64,000 nt of DNA from Meghimatium bilineatum (GCA_034231615.1 CM067306.1:61339475-61403474), one strand, 5' to 3'. Shown: positions 1 to 10,958, numbered from the stretch's first letter. The notes: a model not told the origin generated them from the sequence alone. Numbers and translations: made by a program.

Positions 1-339
1 TCACTAGCGAACTAGTTGATTCTACGCAAGACAACAACAATGTTTCGTCGCGTAGTTAAGTGATAAGGCATACGAGTCACATTTTCAGGAGTATGTATGT
101 GTGTGTCGTGTACATACCTTCAGGATTTAGTAAACATCACAAAGTGTGTCTTATTCTTGGATATACAAGTAACATTCGCAGCACAGGATTTACTGTGTTC
201 TACCAGAGGTTGCAAGAATGTGTGTTCATGTTATAGACTCCAACAATAGTATGTGTAGTATGTTTGAAAACTTTTGCAGGTAGTAACAGCTGTAAAGAAT
301 TTACGAGTTTAGAATAATGTTACAAGTGTTCTAGCCTTG
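1..339. other. No recognised feature
   Basis: AT-rich sequence with no reading frame over 60 codons and no repeat I could match elsewhere in the window. Confidence 0.5.
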
Positions 340-1075
340 AAACACATTAACGAGTTTCCAGCAATGGTAAAGATATATGCTGCATTTAAAATTAACGAGT
401 TTACAGCAATGTTAACGATCCATAAAATTAACGAGTTACAATAATGTTAACAATCCATAAAATTAACGAGTTTACAATAATGTTAACAATCCATAAAATT
501 AACGAGTTTACAGTAATGAAAACGATATATGCTCCTTTTAAAATTAAAGAGTTTACAGCAATGTTAACAATCCATAAAATTAACGAGTTTACAGTAATGT
601 TAACGATAAATAAAATTAACGAGTTTACAGTAATGTTAACGATAAATAAAATTAACGAGTTTACAGTAATGAAAACGATATATGCTCCTTTTAAAATTAA
701 AGAGTTTACAGCAATGTTAACAATGTATAAAATTAACGACTTTACAGCAATGTTAACGATTTATAACATTTAACGAGTTTCCGACAATGTTAATGATCTA
801 TAATATTTAACGAGTTTACAGCACTGTTAATGATCAATAAAATATAACAAGTTAACAGCAATGTTATATATCTATAACATTTACAGAATTTCCAGCACTT
901 TTAACGTTCTTTAAAATTTAACGAGTTTACAGCACTGCTAACGATCTATACAGTTTAACGAGTTTACAATAATGTTAACTATCTATAAAATTTAACGAGT
1001 TTACATCGCTATAGTGTTAAAGATATATATTTGTTAATAAATTAACACGTTTGCATCAATGTTAAAGATCTCTTT
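340..1075. repeat. 36-38 bp minisatellite
   Basis: About 19 diverged units built on AACGAGTTTACAG, a short ATGTTAACGAT core and ATAAAATT. The unit is close to 36 bp in 440-770, so it reads as 12-codon repeats (MLTIHKINEFTV) in one frame there. It decays rightwards into units with indels and stops. The 109-codon frame at 444-773 is a by-product of the array and not a supported gene. Confidence 0.93.
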
Positions 1076-1134
1076 GCGGTAAAAATAAAGTGATTCTAGT
1101 GATTCTAGTTAAACTAAATTCTAGTTCATCTAAA

Positions 1135-1548
1135 TTCTTGATTCTTGATTAGAAACTGGCCTCACAGCACATGAGGCATTCCCATAAGTGCTCCGCCCTC
1201 TGTTCCAGCAGCCATCCGACTCGATGGTGTCTCAAGTCTAATGCTGCTGGAAACAGACGTCGACATCAGGGCACAACTCTGGCTCTTGCGACAGGTTTCT
1301 TTGTTATTCCGCCCACCCATGCCGTGCCCGTAACTAGTTCAAGCACAACGTCGGTCTGTCGGAACAACATGGTAACTTTTATCGAAGGTTACGACTACGG
1401 GATTGTATAGATGACGTGCCATGAAGCTTCTATAAGAAGATAATCTCAATATAAAGGCATGCCATCTACTAAGGTTTTCTGTTGCTGGGTGGTATGTCTA
1501 GTGAGCCATTGGTGAGACCCACAGACACAACCGCATGAGTGAAACTAA
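1135..1548 (+). repeat. R400 interspersed repeat, copy 1
   Basis: A block of about 410 bp closely matched by the reverse complement of 24807-25220. Both copies share the edge TCTTGATTAGAAA..CTGGCC at one end and GAGACCCACAGACACAACCG at the other. The last 50 or so codons of a 79-codon frame (GTTLALATGFFV..IEGYDYGIV) are shared by both copies, but the N-terminal frames differ, so coding is doubtful. Class unknown. Confidence 0.8.
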
Positions 1549-1556
1549 TTCTAGTT

Positions 1557-2245
1557 AAACTTCCAGATGCACAGAATAGGGTCACATGTCGTGTACGGGA
1601 GTAAGGCTAGTGAAGAATGGGACCTTACAAACCTGGTGTTTGTGTTGTTGTTGTTTGTGTTTTGTGTGTAGGAAAAAAATCATTACCACTAAATTTGGCG
1701 CAACTACGGTTTAAGTCTTCACTGTGACATTTGTTCTAGTTTCGGGGTATTACCTAACCTTTGCAGCGTGATTAGTAAAAAATGTAATTTAAAACTAAGG
1801 TATATTCATTGAACAGGCATATTAATTTCGTATTAGTATTTGCATTAGGGATGGGGGTAAGGCTTAGGGTAAAACTACGGTGTAAGTCTTCACTGTGCCA
1901 TAAATAACACACAACGTTTACATTTTTAATGAGCAGACGTCACGGTTTTTCGTGTAACATGAATTGTTGAAATTAATGGATGCTGTGACGTCACATCTCC
2001 CCACACAAACCACATCAACCACATTTATAATTATAATTTTTACAACTAATTTATTTTGTAATTTATCATGAAAATGCTAAAAAATTTAGTGAAAAACGGC
2101 AACGTTGATGTCAATTTTTTCAACCCCCTTCTCCCCCCCCCCCCCCCTCTCAACTACCTCGTCATAAATGTCAAACTTTTCTAGAACCATCCCCCCCCTT
2201 TTTTTTTTGTTTGCTCACGCAATTTATGCACATCCGTTAGTGGAG
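1557..2245. other. No recognised feature
   Basis: AT-rich unique-looking sequence with poly-C and poly-T runs at about 2142-2210. No coding signal seen. Confidence 0.5.
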
Positions 2246-2390
2246 CGTAGTAACTTAGTTGATAGTGAGTTTGCCTACAATCATCGGGTTTACAGAGTGC
2301 CAGGTTCGAAACCACGTCCGTACCAAAAAAAAATTCGGGTCGTGATTTCTCGCCTGAAATGACTGATTTCTCGCCAACAGCGACTATATA
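2246..2390 (+). mobile_element. tSINE-1 fragment
   Basis: Diverged 5' part of the tRNA-headed SINE seen in full at 11889-12191. It keeps TTGATAGTGAG, the B-box-like GGTTCGAAACC and the following TCGGGTCGTGATTTCTCGCC. The 3' part is missing. Confidence 0.75.
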
Positions 2391-2826
2391 AGTCTTTGAT
2401 GCAGTTACTTCAGGATATCTACATGAACATGACTGAAGTCTAGAACAACTCCTACATGTAGAAATTTCAGACTATCTATGACATTTATAGATAGTGGCTG
2501 GGGTGACTCCAGTGAATGGACTCTAGAACATGTCTGAGATGAAGAAAGTTTCTTTTCTTCTGCTTCCGGAGAAGCAGGTGTTAAATAAAACAAAAAAGGA
2601 CCGATTTTCCTTTGAGAGAACGAAAGAGCAGACATATTTTCTAGTTCGGAAACGAAAGAGCAGACATAATTTCCTTTTTGGGAACGAATGAGCAGAAAGG
2701 ATTTTCAGTGCGCGCACATTGACAAGACTTGATCAATGGACACTGGTGATGCTCTCAATGCAAACGGTTAGTTGGATCAATTGGAAATTAATAGTAGGGA
2801 TGACATAACCAGTTTAACCATGAGTA
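2391..2826. other. No recognised gene; short degenerate repeat
   Basis: At about 2610-2700 a unit of about 36 bp containing GAACGAAAGAGCAGACATA occurs two to three times. The short overlapping minus-strand frames here have no recognisable product. Confidence 0.45.
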
Positions 2827-2830
2827 GGAA

Positions 2831-3513
2831 GTGTAGCAGTGTAGCAGTGTAACAGTGTAGCAGTGTAACAGTGTAGCAGTGTAACAGTGTAACAGTGTAG
2901 CAGTGTAGCAGTGTAACAGTGTAACAGTGTAACAGTGTAACAATGTAACAGTGTAGCAGTGTAGCAGTGTAACAGTGTAGCAGTGTAGCAGTGTAGCAGT
3001 GTAGCAGTGTAGCAGTGTAACAGTGTAACAGTGTAACAGTGTAACAGTGTAGCAGTGTAACAGTGTAGCAGTGTAACAGTGTAACAGTGTAACAGTGTAG
3101 CAGTGTAACAGTGTAGCAGTGTAGCAGTGTAACAGTGTAACAGTGTAACAGTGTAACAGTGTAGCAGTGTAACAGTGTAGCAGTGTAGCAGTGTAACAGT
3201 GTAACAGTGTAGCAGTGTAGCAGTGTAACAGTGTAACAGTGTAACAGTGTAGCAGTGTAACAGTGTAACAGTGTAACAGTGTAACAGTGTAGCAGTGTAA
3301 CAGTGTAACAGTGTAGCAGTGTAGCAGTGTAACAGTGTAGCAGTGTACCAGTGTAGCAGTGTAACAGTGTAGCAGTGTAACAGTGTAGCAGTGTAGCAGT
3401 GTAGCAGTGTAACAGTGTAGCAGTGTAACAGTGTAGCAGTGTAACAGTGTAACAGTGTAGCAGTGTAACAGTGTAACAGTGTAACAGTGTAGCAGTGTAG
3501 CAGTGTAACAGTA
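2831..3513. repeat. 8-bp two-state minisatellite (GTGTARCA)n
   Basis: About 85 units of GTGTARCA in strict 8-bp register. Almost all variation is at one base, G or A, with one C (near 3350) and one unit starting ATGT (near 2943). The two states are intermixed irregularly and no clean higher-order period was found. Probably replication slippage with gene-conversion mixing. Confidence 0.97.
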
Positions 3514-3563
3514 TCCCAGGGCCGTATATATGATTACGGAAAGGAATTTTACCTAAAAAATAT

Positions 3564-3740
3564 ATTCATGGCGTAGCCATCAACCCAGCATTTTTTAGTT
3601 GTGATATTCTATGAAATACTATTTGCGTTTTCAGCAGTTTGCTATTACTTTCTGTATGTTCCGGATGTACAATTGTCTGCGTTTGGATTCGAACCTGGTA
3701 CTTTGGATTTCATATAGACGAGCTTTCTACCATCCCGCCA
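3564..3740 (-). mobile_element. tSINE-2 copy
   Basis: On the minus strand this matches the SINE at 32491-32690. It has a tRNA-like head with GGTTCGAATCC in the B-box position, then the TACA..CCGGA..AGAAAGTAAT body and the GCTGGGTTGATGGCTA end. Diverged. Confidence 0.75.
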
Positions 3741-4033
3741 CAGAACTGAACAACAGAGGACACTGACAAAACCGGACACATCCGATGTTTACTACACTAT
3801 TTAAATTTCACATATTTTTTTTATAGTAATCGGACAAAAATCATGAAATATTTTCCTATATTCCTATTTTCTCTTACTAATTGTTCTTTAAAGGAAGCGG
3901 ATTAAAAATTGTACAACATAGTTACGATGACGGAGTTTCTGGGTACTTGACAGTTATTGACTTGGGGGTTAAAATATTGAAATAAATTTTTGACATAAGT
4001 TATGAACAACCGATTATTAATATTCACAGATAA

Positions 4034-4345
<312 letters not shown>

Positions 4346-5112
4346 TAAACCCTTTGTTGCCTTTAAGTGCCAGGAGTGGAAGAGTTTTCTGGAGACGGCC
4401 CTCTTGTGTGATAAGTATATTGTGGAATTTGTCGTCTTTTTTGTTTCGGTGGTCCATCGTTTTCGTGGTCGGCCTCTAGGTCCGCCTTCACTGTATCTGT
4501 GTAATATAACTTGCTGTGGTATACTGTCTGATGGTAGTCTGCTGATGTGTAGCATAGCTTGCTGTGGTATGCTGTCTGATGGTAGTCTGCTGATGTGTAG
4601 CATAGCTTGCTGTGGTATGCTGCCTGATGGTAGTCTGCTGATGTGTGGACACCATTTGATCTTTTGTCTCTTAATACATCACAATTGGGGTGGGATCGGT
4701 TTTTTTGTTGTCTAATGTCTTTATTCCTCACTGTATATTTATTAGCGATATTCTTAGGATTCTGCGTATTATGCCATTTTTTGCTGTCACAAGTTTGCGT
4801 TTGTCTTGCGCTGTCGTTGCCCATGTTTGGTATTGGTAACACGGAGTTGGTATAATAATTGTTTGAATAGTGTTATTTTGGTGTTTAAATCTACATTTTT
4901 GTTCCTGAAGATTGGTGTAATTTGCCCTAGGGATTGGTATGCTTTAATACATCTATTATGTATATTATTGTTTGTTGTTATAATCATTCCTAGGTTTGTG
5001 AATTATGTCACTTAAGTCTTTCCTTTCCAATATATATGTTAGTGTTTCTTTCTGTTCTTCCTATCTTCATTACTTCGGTCTTTTCTACATTTATCTTCAT
5101 GTTAAAGGTTTG
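4346..5112 (-). mobile_element. LINE-3 reverse-transcriptase C-terminal pseudogene
   Basis: Minus-strand translation, frames shifting, gives in order EKTEVMKIG (near 5080), LGQITPIFRNKNVDLNTKI (near 4900), CYQYQTW (near 4840) and the C-terminal HISRLPSDS part with an RPRKRW basic motif. These are typical of the connection and C-terminal region of endonuclease/RT-type non-LTR retrotransposons. The N-terminal RT and endonuclease parts are absent. Several stops and frameshifts make it dead. The 3' end runs into a GATA-type array. Exact clade not assigned. Confidence 0.85.
4513..4656 (-). repeat. 48-bp in-frame triplication inside LINE-3
   Basis: Three 48-bp units starting at 4513, 4561 and 4609 code on the minus strand for a 16-residue repeat (MLHISRLPSDSIPQQA). 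The LINE-3 copy at 9346-9785 has the same segment once (HASRLPTDSMP), so the repetition arose within the LINE sequence. Confidence 0.9.
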
Positions 5113-5610
5113 GAATATTATTACAAATTGTCACAAATAATACAACTGTTAAATAAAACATTATATATTTAATACTTATAAATATTCTTTTATTATATAT
5201 TTAAACTCTTTCAGCTCGCGTACTATTTCAAGTTATATGTTGGGGTATTCATGTTCCGTTAGAAATATACATGTGATTTGTTTGTAAATGAATTCAATCA
5301 GATTATTAGACGGTGCTAGTGCATTCAAGTATAACAATTGAAGCAGTGGAGGTACGTATACTAGTGTATTGAAGCCGTGCGTTATATATATTTAGGTGAA
5401 GCATGAGTAAATAGCAGGTCTTACTTTATTTTAAACAAGGATTCTTAAACTATATGTCTATAGTTCGTGGTCTCTCAGTGGTTATCCGCAATATTTCATG
5501 AGTTTAGCGAATGAAAATAGAAATAATAGCGAATCTAGTCTATTTCATCGATTTCTCTTGTTATCTTGCACATGGAGCCTCCGAGTTTAACCTTCGTCAC
5601 CAATCTATTA
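5113..5610. other. No recognised feature
   Basis: AT-rich sequence with no frame of note and no match seen elsewhere in the window. Confidence 0.5.
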
Positions 5611-5616
5611 TTCAAA

Positions 5617-5870
5617 TTAACAAGATACCCTTCAAGTCAATAAGCTATCCTTCAAGTCAATAAGTTATCCTTCAAGTCAATAAGCTATCCTTCAAGTCAA
5701 TAAGCTATCCTTCAAGTCAATAAGCTATCCTTCAAGTCAATAAGCTATCCTTCAAGTTAATAAGCTATCCTTCAAGTTAATAAGCTATCCTTCAAGTCAA
5801 TAAGCTATCCTTCAAGTCAATAAGCTATCCTTCAAGTCAATAAGCTATCCTTCAGGTCAATAAGCTATAA
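5617..5870. repeat. 20-bp minisatellite
   Basis: About 12 units of AATAAGCTATCCTTCAAGTC in 20-bp register, with C/T changes at a few sites. It ends about 30 bp before the 3' end of the LINE-1 copy at 5899. Confidence 0.96.
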
Positions 5871-5898
5871 ATAAAGTAAACAAGATATTCTTCAAGTA

Positions 5899-6415
5899 GC
5901 TTCTTGTGGTACACTCTGCTAGACTGTAACCTGTCCATCTTGTGATGTTACTCTCTAGCTTGTATCACTGCCTACCTCTTGCTCGCCTCCCCTTGACTTT
6001 ACCCTCAAGTAAGGTCTTCAATAAGGTGTCATGTCTTTTAATGTGTCCAAAATATTTTATTTGCCTGATCTTTATTTCTCTTAATAGTCCTATCTTCATA
6101 TTAAGTGTTTTTATACCATCTTTGTTTGTTTTCTTCTCTTTCCATTATGTTCTCCCTATTCTAAATACCCACATCCCGAAGGCATTAATTCTGTCTTCTA
6201 AATATTCGTTTAGTGTCCATGTTTCTGAGCCATACATTACTAAATAATAGATATAGCATTTTATAATTCTCATTTTTAACTGTTTCAATACCACAATCTT
6301 AACTACTAGCTCATTCGCGTAACACAACCTCATAATATACGGAACCAAACCACACCCCTTCATCTGATTTTTGTAGCGCTATCTACTGTCCATCCACTTG
6401 CTAGTGTCTTACTCA
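5899..6415 (-). mobile_element. LINE-1 reverse-transcriptase C-terminal fragment
   Basis: The minus strand encodes LKMRIIKCYIYYLVMYGSET, WTLNEYLE and RINAFGMWVF, colinear with the better copy at 20188-20761. Downstream it keeps the region equivalent to IKYFGHIKRHD, but broken by shifts. Only the 3' end of the element is present. The product would have been the RT of an autonomous non-LTR element; this copy is inactive. Confidence 0.87.
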
Positions 6416-6537
6416 TCTCGTGTAGGGATCCATGGCCTGATAAGTTGCAAACTCACGTACTCGTGGTACGCCCCTGAAATGTCTAGCACATTGTGCTAGA
6501 GTACGTGAATTACGAACTTATACACGCGCTGTATATT

Positions 6538-6700
6538 TCTTTCTTTCTTTTCTGCGTTCTCTCTTAAACTCCTACAGATTAGCAAGAAATAGCCCATAGA
6601 ACGAAATAAGTTTTCTCGAGGTTTGCAGCTTGCCTGTGATAATTACAGCTTTAGATCTTCAACATCCGACTTGTGCGTAGATTCTGGTCCAGTGTGAATG
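6538..6700 (-). mobile_element. SINE-A, old diverged 3' part
   Basis: Matches the SINE-A 3' half on the minus strand, with many changes: CTGCGTTCTCTCTTAAACTC, CAGATTAGCAAG, AGAACGAAATAAG and CATCCGACTTG. Confidence 0.7.
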
Positions 6701-6799
6701 TTAGAGAAAAACAAATTTGGATCTGAAAGTAAAATTTCACCGTCTGGCACAGGAAATAAGAGTTTTAATCTCGTATTCCTTTGGGATTACCTCATCATC

Positions 6800-7079
6800 A
6801 TCTTCTTCTTCTGTGTCCGTTCTCAAACTCCTGCAGATTAGCAGGATGTAGTCCGGAGAACGAAATACGTTGTGTCATGGTTTACAGCATTGCTGTTATA
6901 TCTGCGCCTTTCGGCCTGACACATCCGACTTGAGCATGGCTTTGGGTCACTGATCCTATATGGGATGGGACAGCCAACTCCATCCCATAACCTCCTTAGT
7001 CGCCTTTTACGGCATGGGTGGAAGGTAAACAGTTTTGCTATTCTTTGCTTCTCTTTCGGGCCCCGGCATCACACGGGCG
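6800..7079 (-). mobile_element. SINE-A full copy with target duplication
   Basis: Near full-length, with the GAA-rich tail at the left and the CGCCCGTGTG head at the right in minus orientation. It is flanked by an 11-bp direct repeat ACCTCATCATC at 6789-6799 and 7080-7090, as expected for target-primed retroposition. The right target copy runs into an (ATC)n microsatellite, so part of the match could be simple repeat. Confidence 0.88.
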
Positions 7080-7095
7080 ACCTCATCATCGCCAC

Positions 7096-7097
<2 letters not shown>

Positions 7098-7145
<48 letters not shown>
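7098..7145. repeat. (ATC)n microsatellite
   Basis: About 15 perfect CAT trinucleotides. Confidence 0.98.
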
Positions 7146-7146
<1 letters not shown>

Positions 7147-7186
7147 GGTTCTAAGAGTTGCATAGTCAACTTCACCCTTAAATAAC

Positions 7187-7272
7187 ATTAGTTGCCTCTT
7201 ACTATGCTCATAGCAAGTAAACAATGTTGCTATTCCTTGCTCCCCTTTCTAACCTCATAATGCAAGGGCGAC
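7187..7272 (-). mobile_element. SINE-A 5' fragment
   Basis: Minus-strand match to the SINE-A 5' region (GTTGCTATTCCTTGCTCCCC). The 3' part is absent. Confidence 0.7.
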
Positions 7273-7307
7273 GTGTGAAATTGGAAGTGTTTAAATCATA
7301 TTAAGTA

Positions 7308-7590
7308 ACCCGTGTGTTACCGTGGCCCGAAACGAGAGCAAATAATAGCAACACTTTTTAACCTTCTATGCATGCTGTACAAGGCAACTGAGCAGGTTTT
7401 GCCGTGGAGTCGATTGTCCCATCCCAAATAGGGTAAAAGTGACTCTGAAGCCATGCTGAAGTCGGATGTGCCCGTCTGAAAGGCGCAGATATCTCAACAA
7501 AATTGTAAACTATGACACAGCTCATTACGTTCTCTGGACTACATGCTGTGAATCAACAGGAGTTTGAGAACGAATGTAGAAAAATAACAA
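7308..7590 (+). mobile_element. SINE-A full-length diverged copy
   Basis: Starts CCCGTGTGTTACCG, runs through CATCCCAAATAGGG and CTGAAGTCGGATGTG, and ends GGAGTTTGAGAACGAATG. It lies head to head with the minus copy just upstream. No clear target duplication. Confidence 0.85.
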
Positions 7591-7753
7591 CAATAAAGTT
7601 ACACAATTTCTTTGAAATCATCCAACCGACAATATCATAGTCCCCATTGAGAAAAACCACCGCACGCCACTTATCTATGCAATGATGAAGCCTGCTGTAT
7701 ACCTATGCAAAGACCTTTTTATTTGTAACATAATCTGTAGAAAGATGTCTCGG

Positions 7754-7808
7754 CTCATTGGTGCAAATATAACGACGGCACAAAAACTCTTCTTTCTCTG
7801 GACTGCAT
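7754..7808 (+). mobile_element. SINE-B fragment
   Basis: Short match to SINE-B (CATTGGTGCAAATATAACG, CTCTGGACTGCAT). It runs directly into the 18-bp array. Confidence 0.55.
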
Positions 7809-7814
7809 TTACTA

Positions 7815-8368
7815 CTTAGACTACATGGATTACGCCGACTACACGGACTACGTCGACTGCTTAGACTACGCCGACTACATGGACTACGCCGACTACACGG
7901 ACTACGTCGACTACATGGAGTACGCTGACTACATGGATTACGCCGACTACACGGACTACTTAGACTACTTAGACTACGCCGACTACATGTACTACGCCGA
8001 CTACATGTACTACGCCGACTACATGTACTACGCCGACTACATGGACTACGCCGACTACATGGACTACGCCGACTACATGGACTACGTCGACTACATGGAG
8101 TACGCCGACTACATGGAGTACGCCGACTACATGGAGTACGCCGACTACATGGAGTACGCCGACTACATGGACTACGCCGACTACATGGACTACGCCGACT
8201 ACATGGACTACGCCGACTACATGGACTACGCCGACTGAATGGACTACGCTGACTACATGGAATACGCCGACTACATATACAACATGGACTATATCGACTA
8301 CATGGACTATGCCGACTACCTGGACTACGCCGACAAAATGAATTACGCTGAGTACGTGGACTACATAG
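7815..8368. repeat. 18-bp minisatellite open in several frames
   Basis: About 31 units of TACGCCGACTACATGGAC. Being six codons long, it reads as (DYADYM)n on the plus strand from 7825 to 8529, with one TGA at 8236-8238. It also reads as a valine-rich repeat (VHVVGV) on the minus strand. Open frames on both strands point to period-driven openness. There is no upstream promoter, splice site or non-repetitive domain, so a gene is not supported. Confidence 0.93.
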
Positions 8369-8544
8369 TGGTAGAAATTCATGTTATTGCCTTGCTTCAA
8401 GAAGCATCCAGCGAAATTGTCAGAACGAACGCTTCAAAAAATATGTGCCTAATCTTGATATTGCATGAAAGTCTGGACAAACTCAGAATTCAGTACAACT
8501 ACACTTTTCCCTTTTTTCCACATTCCTAATTAGTCAACATTTAT

Positions 8545-8642
8545 ATAACAATCATATATAACATTCATATATAACAATCATATATAACAATCATATATAA
8601 CAATCATATATAACATTCATATATAACATTCATCGATAACAC
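8545..8642. repeat. 13-bp AT-rich minisatellite
   Basis: About seven units of AATCATATATAAC, some with ATTC in place of AATC. Confidence 0.93.
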
Positions 8643-9054
8643 TCGTATGGCTGTTCATCAACATATGGCTGTATTCTGATTTAGGTATGCTACCTTTTTC
8701 CTTTTTTTCTGAAGTCTCCGTTTTACAAAACCTTAAAAATTGCAAACCATTGATAAGGGTTTGAAATGTTACCTGGTTATCGTCAGGTCGACACACTTAA
8801 ATGCTAACTACTTAATGTATGAGGAAGGCACGGTTCAACAACGATACCACACACACAAAAAGTGCTTAGATACTACAGACAATGCTTCTTCACTGGTAGC
8901 ACCTCTCACCTTTTCTCACCTTGCTATTTTAGTGCAAGCCATCTAGTCAAGTTCAGTTCCGATAAACCTGACAAAACTTGTGGCATATGTCAGGTCACGA
9001 GGACTCCTGTTTGTTTATCTCTCGTTTATAGCTTTCGCTGATATTATCCTTTTA
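8643..9054. other. No recognised feature
   Basis: Unique-looking sequence. A 68-codon frame at 8740-8946 has no recognisable motif. Confidence 0.45.
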
Positions 9055-9190
9055 ATGCTGAAGTCGGATGTGTCAGGCCGAAATAAACAGATATCGCAGC
9101 CGAGCTGCAAAGCATAGAACAGCGTATTCCGTTCTGTGGACTGCATCCTGAAACTTGTAGGAGTTTGAGAACGAACACTGGAGAAGAATC
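9055..9190 (+). mobile_element. SINE-A 3' half
   Basis: Contains ATGCTGAAGTCGGATGTGTC, ATATCGCAGC, TTCCGTTCTGTGGACTGCAT and GGAGTTTGAGAACGAAC, then a short GAGAAG tail. The 5' half is missing, as expected for 5' truncation. Confidence 0.85.
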
Positions 9191-9306
9191 GTTTCTTTCT
9201 CTCGTTTATATATCTTGTTTATATATCACGTTTATATCTGTCGTTTATATTTCTCGTTTACATCTCTTGTTTAGATCTGTTTATATCTCTTGTTTATATG
9301 TGTCGT

Positions 9307-9345
<39 letters not shown>
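9191..9345. repeat. Minisatellite (TCTCGTTTATAT-like) with (TATC)n end
   Basis: Variable units of 12-14 bp around TCTCGTTTATAT, then TATC repeats. The same TCTCGTTTATAT repeat resumes at 9786, on the other side of a LINE-3 fragment. The TATC part is best read as the LINE tail. Confidence 0.9.
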
Positions 9346-9346
<1 letters not shown>

Positions 9347-9785
9347 TTATACGCTGTGTCCCTTGTTTGCCTTGCAGCGTCATGGGTGGAAGAGTTCTCT
9401 GGAGATGGCCTTCTTGTGCGCTGTTTGTAAGCTTGTTCCTGTGGCTACTTTGATTTCTGTGATCCATCTTTTACATGGTCTGCCTCTGGCTTTATAACCG
9501 TTATGTCTATGTGTCATGGCCATTTATGGCATACTATCTGTCGGTAGTCTGGAAGCGTGTGAAAACCACTTGATCTGCTGTCTTTTGATGTGTTCCAATA
9601 CTGGTATTGTTTTGGTTATCTGTCTGATGTTATCGTTTCTAATTCTATCTCTTAATGACACTCCGAGTATTCTTCGTAGACATGTCATTTCTGTTGTCAC
9701 TATTTTTCTTTTGTCTTGTGCTGTCATTGTCCAGGTTTGACACTGGTAGCATAGTGATGGAATAATAATAGTCTTGTATAATGCA
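9346..9785 (-). mobile_element. LINE-3 3' end inserted in a minisatellite
   Basis: The minus strand reads MTAQDKRKIVTTEMTCLRRI, LGVSLRDRIRNDNIRQITKT and RQQIKWFSHASRLPTDSMP, the RT C-terminal region also found at 4346 and 29150. The 3' end runs into (GATA)n on the minus strand, as in the 4346 copy. 5'-truncated, with stops near its end. Confidence 0.88.
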
Positions 9786-9880
9786 GTGTCGTTTATATCT
9801 CTCGTTTATATCTTCGAATTATATTTCGTTTATATTTCTTGTTTATATTTCTCGCTTATAGCTCTCCATTATAATTATAG
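9786..9880. repeat. TCTCGTTTATAT minisatellite, right half
   Basis: Units matching 9191-9345 (TCTCGTTTATATC, TTCTTGTTTATAT). The two blocks look like one array split by the LINE-3 insertion. Confidence 0.85.
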
Positions 9881-10003
9881 TTTTCGACTTCTATGTTGCT
9901 GTTATAATTCTTATTTATATAGGCAACTCTTCCTCTCTTATACAAATAATTCTCAGCCATCAAATTTGCTTTAATTGTGCGTAACACAGCTAATGTCAAT
10001 AAT

Positions 10004-10262
10004 TTCACAGGTAACTTGAATTGTGGCCTAACATAACTGATGACCCTAAGCTCTCAGGTAACTTGAATTGTGGCCTAACATAACTGATGACCCTAAGCTC
10101 TCAGGTAACTTGAATTGTGGCCTAACATAACTGATGACCTTAAGCTCTCAGGTAACTTGAATTGTGGCCTAACATAACTGATGCCCCTAAGCTCTCAGGT
10201 AACTTGAAATGTGGCCTAACATAACTGATGCCCCTAAGCTCTTAAGTAACTTGAATTGTACT
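10004..10262. repeat. 47-bp minisatellite
   Basis: Five to six units containing CTCAGGTAACTTGAATTGTG and CCTAACATAACTGATG, with a 47-bp period measured between 10021 and 10068. Confidence 0.96.
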
Positions 10263-10539
10263 TGGAATCACTGATACGACAATTCCAACTGAAAAAAGCC
10301 GGGGGGGGGGGGAGAGAGAAATCCTGAAGAAATAATAGCGTTTCGCCTTGCATTTGTAGACATTAATTTCTACAGTTTTTCAGTTCTTTTTTATGCAGTT
10401 GGGGGCGGAGATGTGTGGAGCCGGTAATGTTTATCTTATTGCCTACTTTTTTAAGTATCAAGAAATGTTGAAATAGTTTAGCCAAGTAAACTAATGTAGG
10501 CCATCAGAGATACTGGAGTAAAACAGATAAATTATATCA

Positions 10540-10740
10540 AAAATTTGAAACGGACAAGTCAAGATTTATATGGCATTTGATGAGAGAATGACAACTTGAA
10601 CATTTAGAAACCGCCGGAAAGATCAAGAAGAGAAGAGATAGAGGAAGAGAGAAATTAGTGAATGGGTTGTCACTGTGGTTTTGGAGAATGTGTCCAACTA
10701 AACTAATTAAACAATAAGAAACAAGAGAAAATAAGATATT
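10540..10740 (+). mobile_element. LINE-1b 3' end fragment
   Basis: The plus strand decodes with frame changes to a WHLMRE-like segment, then LEHLETAGKIKKRRDRGREK, then a leucine-rich end. It matches the C-terminal part of the copy at 22969-23558 (GLENIITTGKIEGTRDRGRQ). Pseudogenised. Confidence 0.75.
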
Positions 10741-10958
10741 TTTGGGGAAACATTATCGCTTGCGTCACTCGGCATGTCGATCGATTAATTGATTGATTAA
10801 TGATTGTTTCATATCAAATAGAATGATTCAATTTACTAGAGCGGGAAGGGGTTTGAAAGCCTCAAACAAAACCTCAAACCTCTCCACCTTTCTACGAAAT
10901 TTATTGTGTACAGTGGTGAATTCATTTGATCTTTTTTTTAAAATAAATTCCAAATATT

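Noticed and set aside
1171..1410. 79-codon frame shared by two loci as a conserved gene
   Set aside because: Both loci are copies of the R400 repeat. The N-terminal halves are in different frames, so conservation follows from repeat identity.
5617..5870. CRISPR-like array of regular repeats
   Set aside because: Units are directly tandem without unique spacers. The same applies to all other arrays here, and the genome is eukaryotic.
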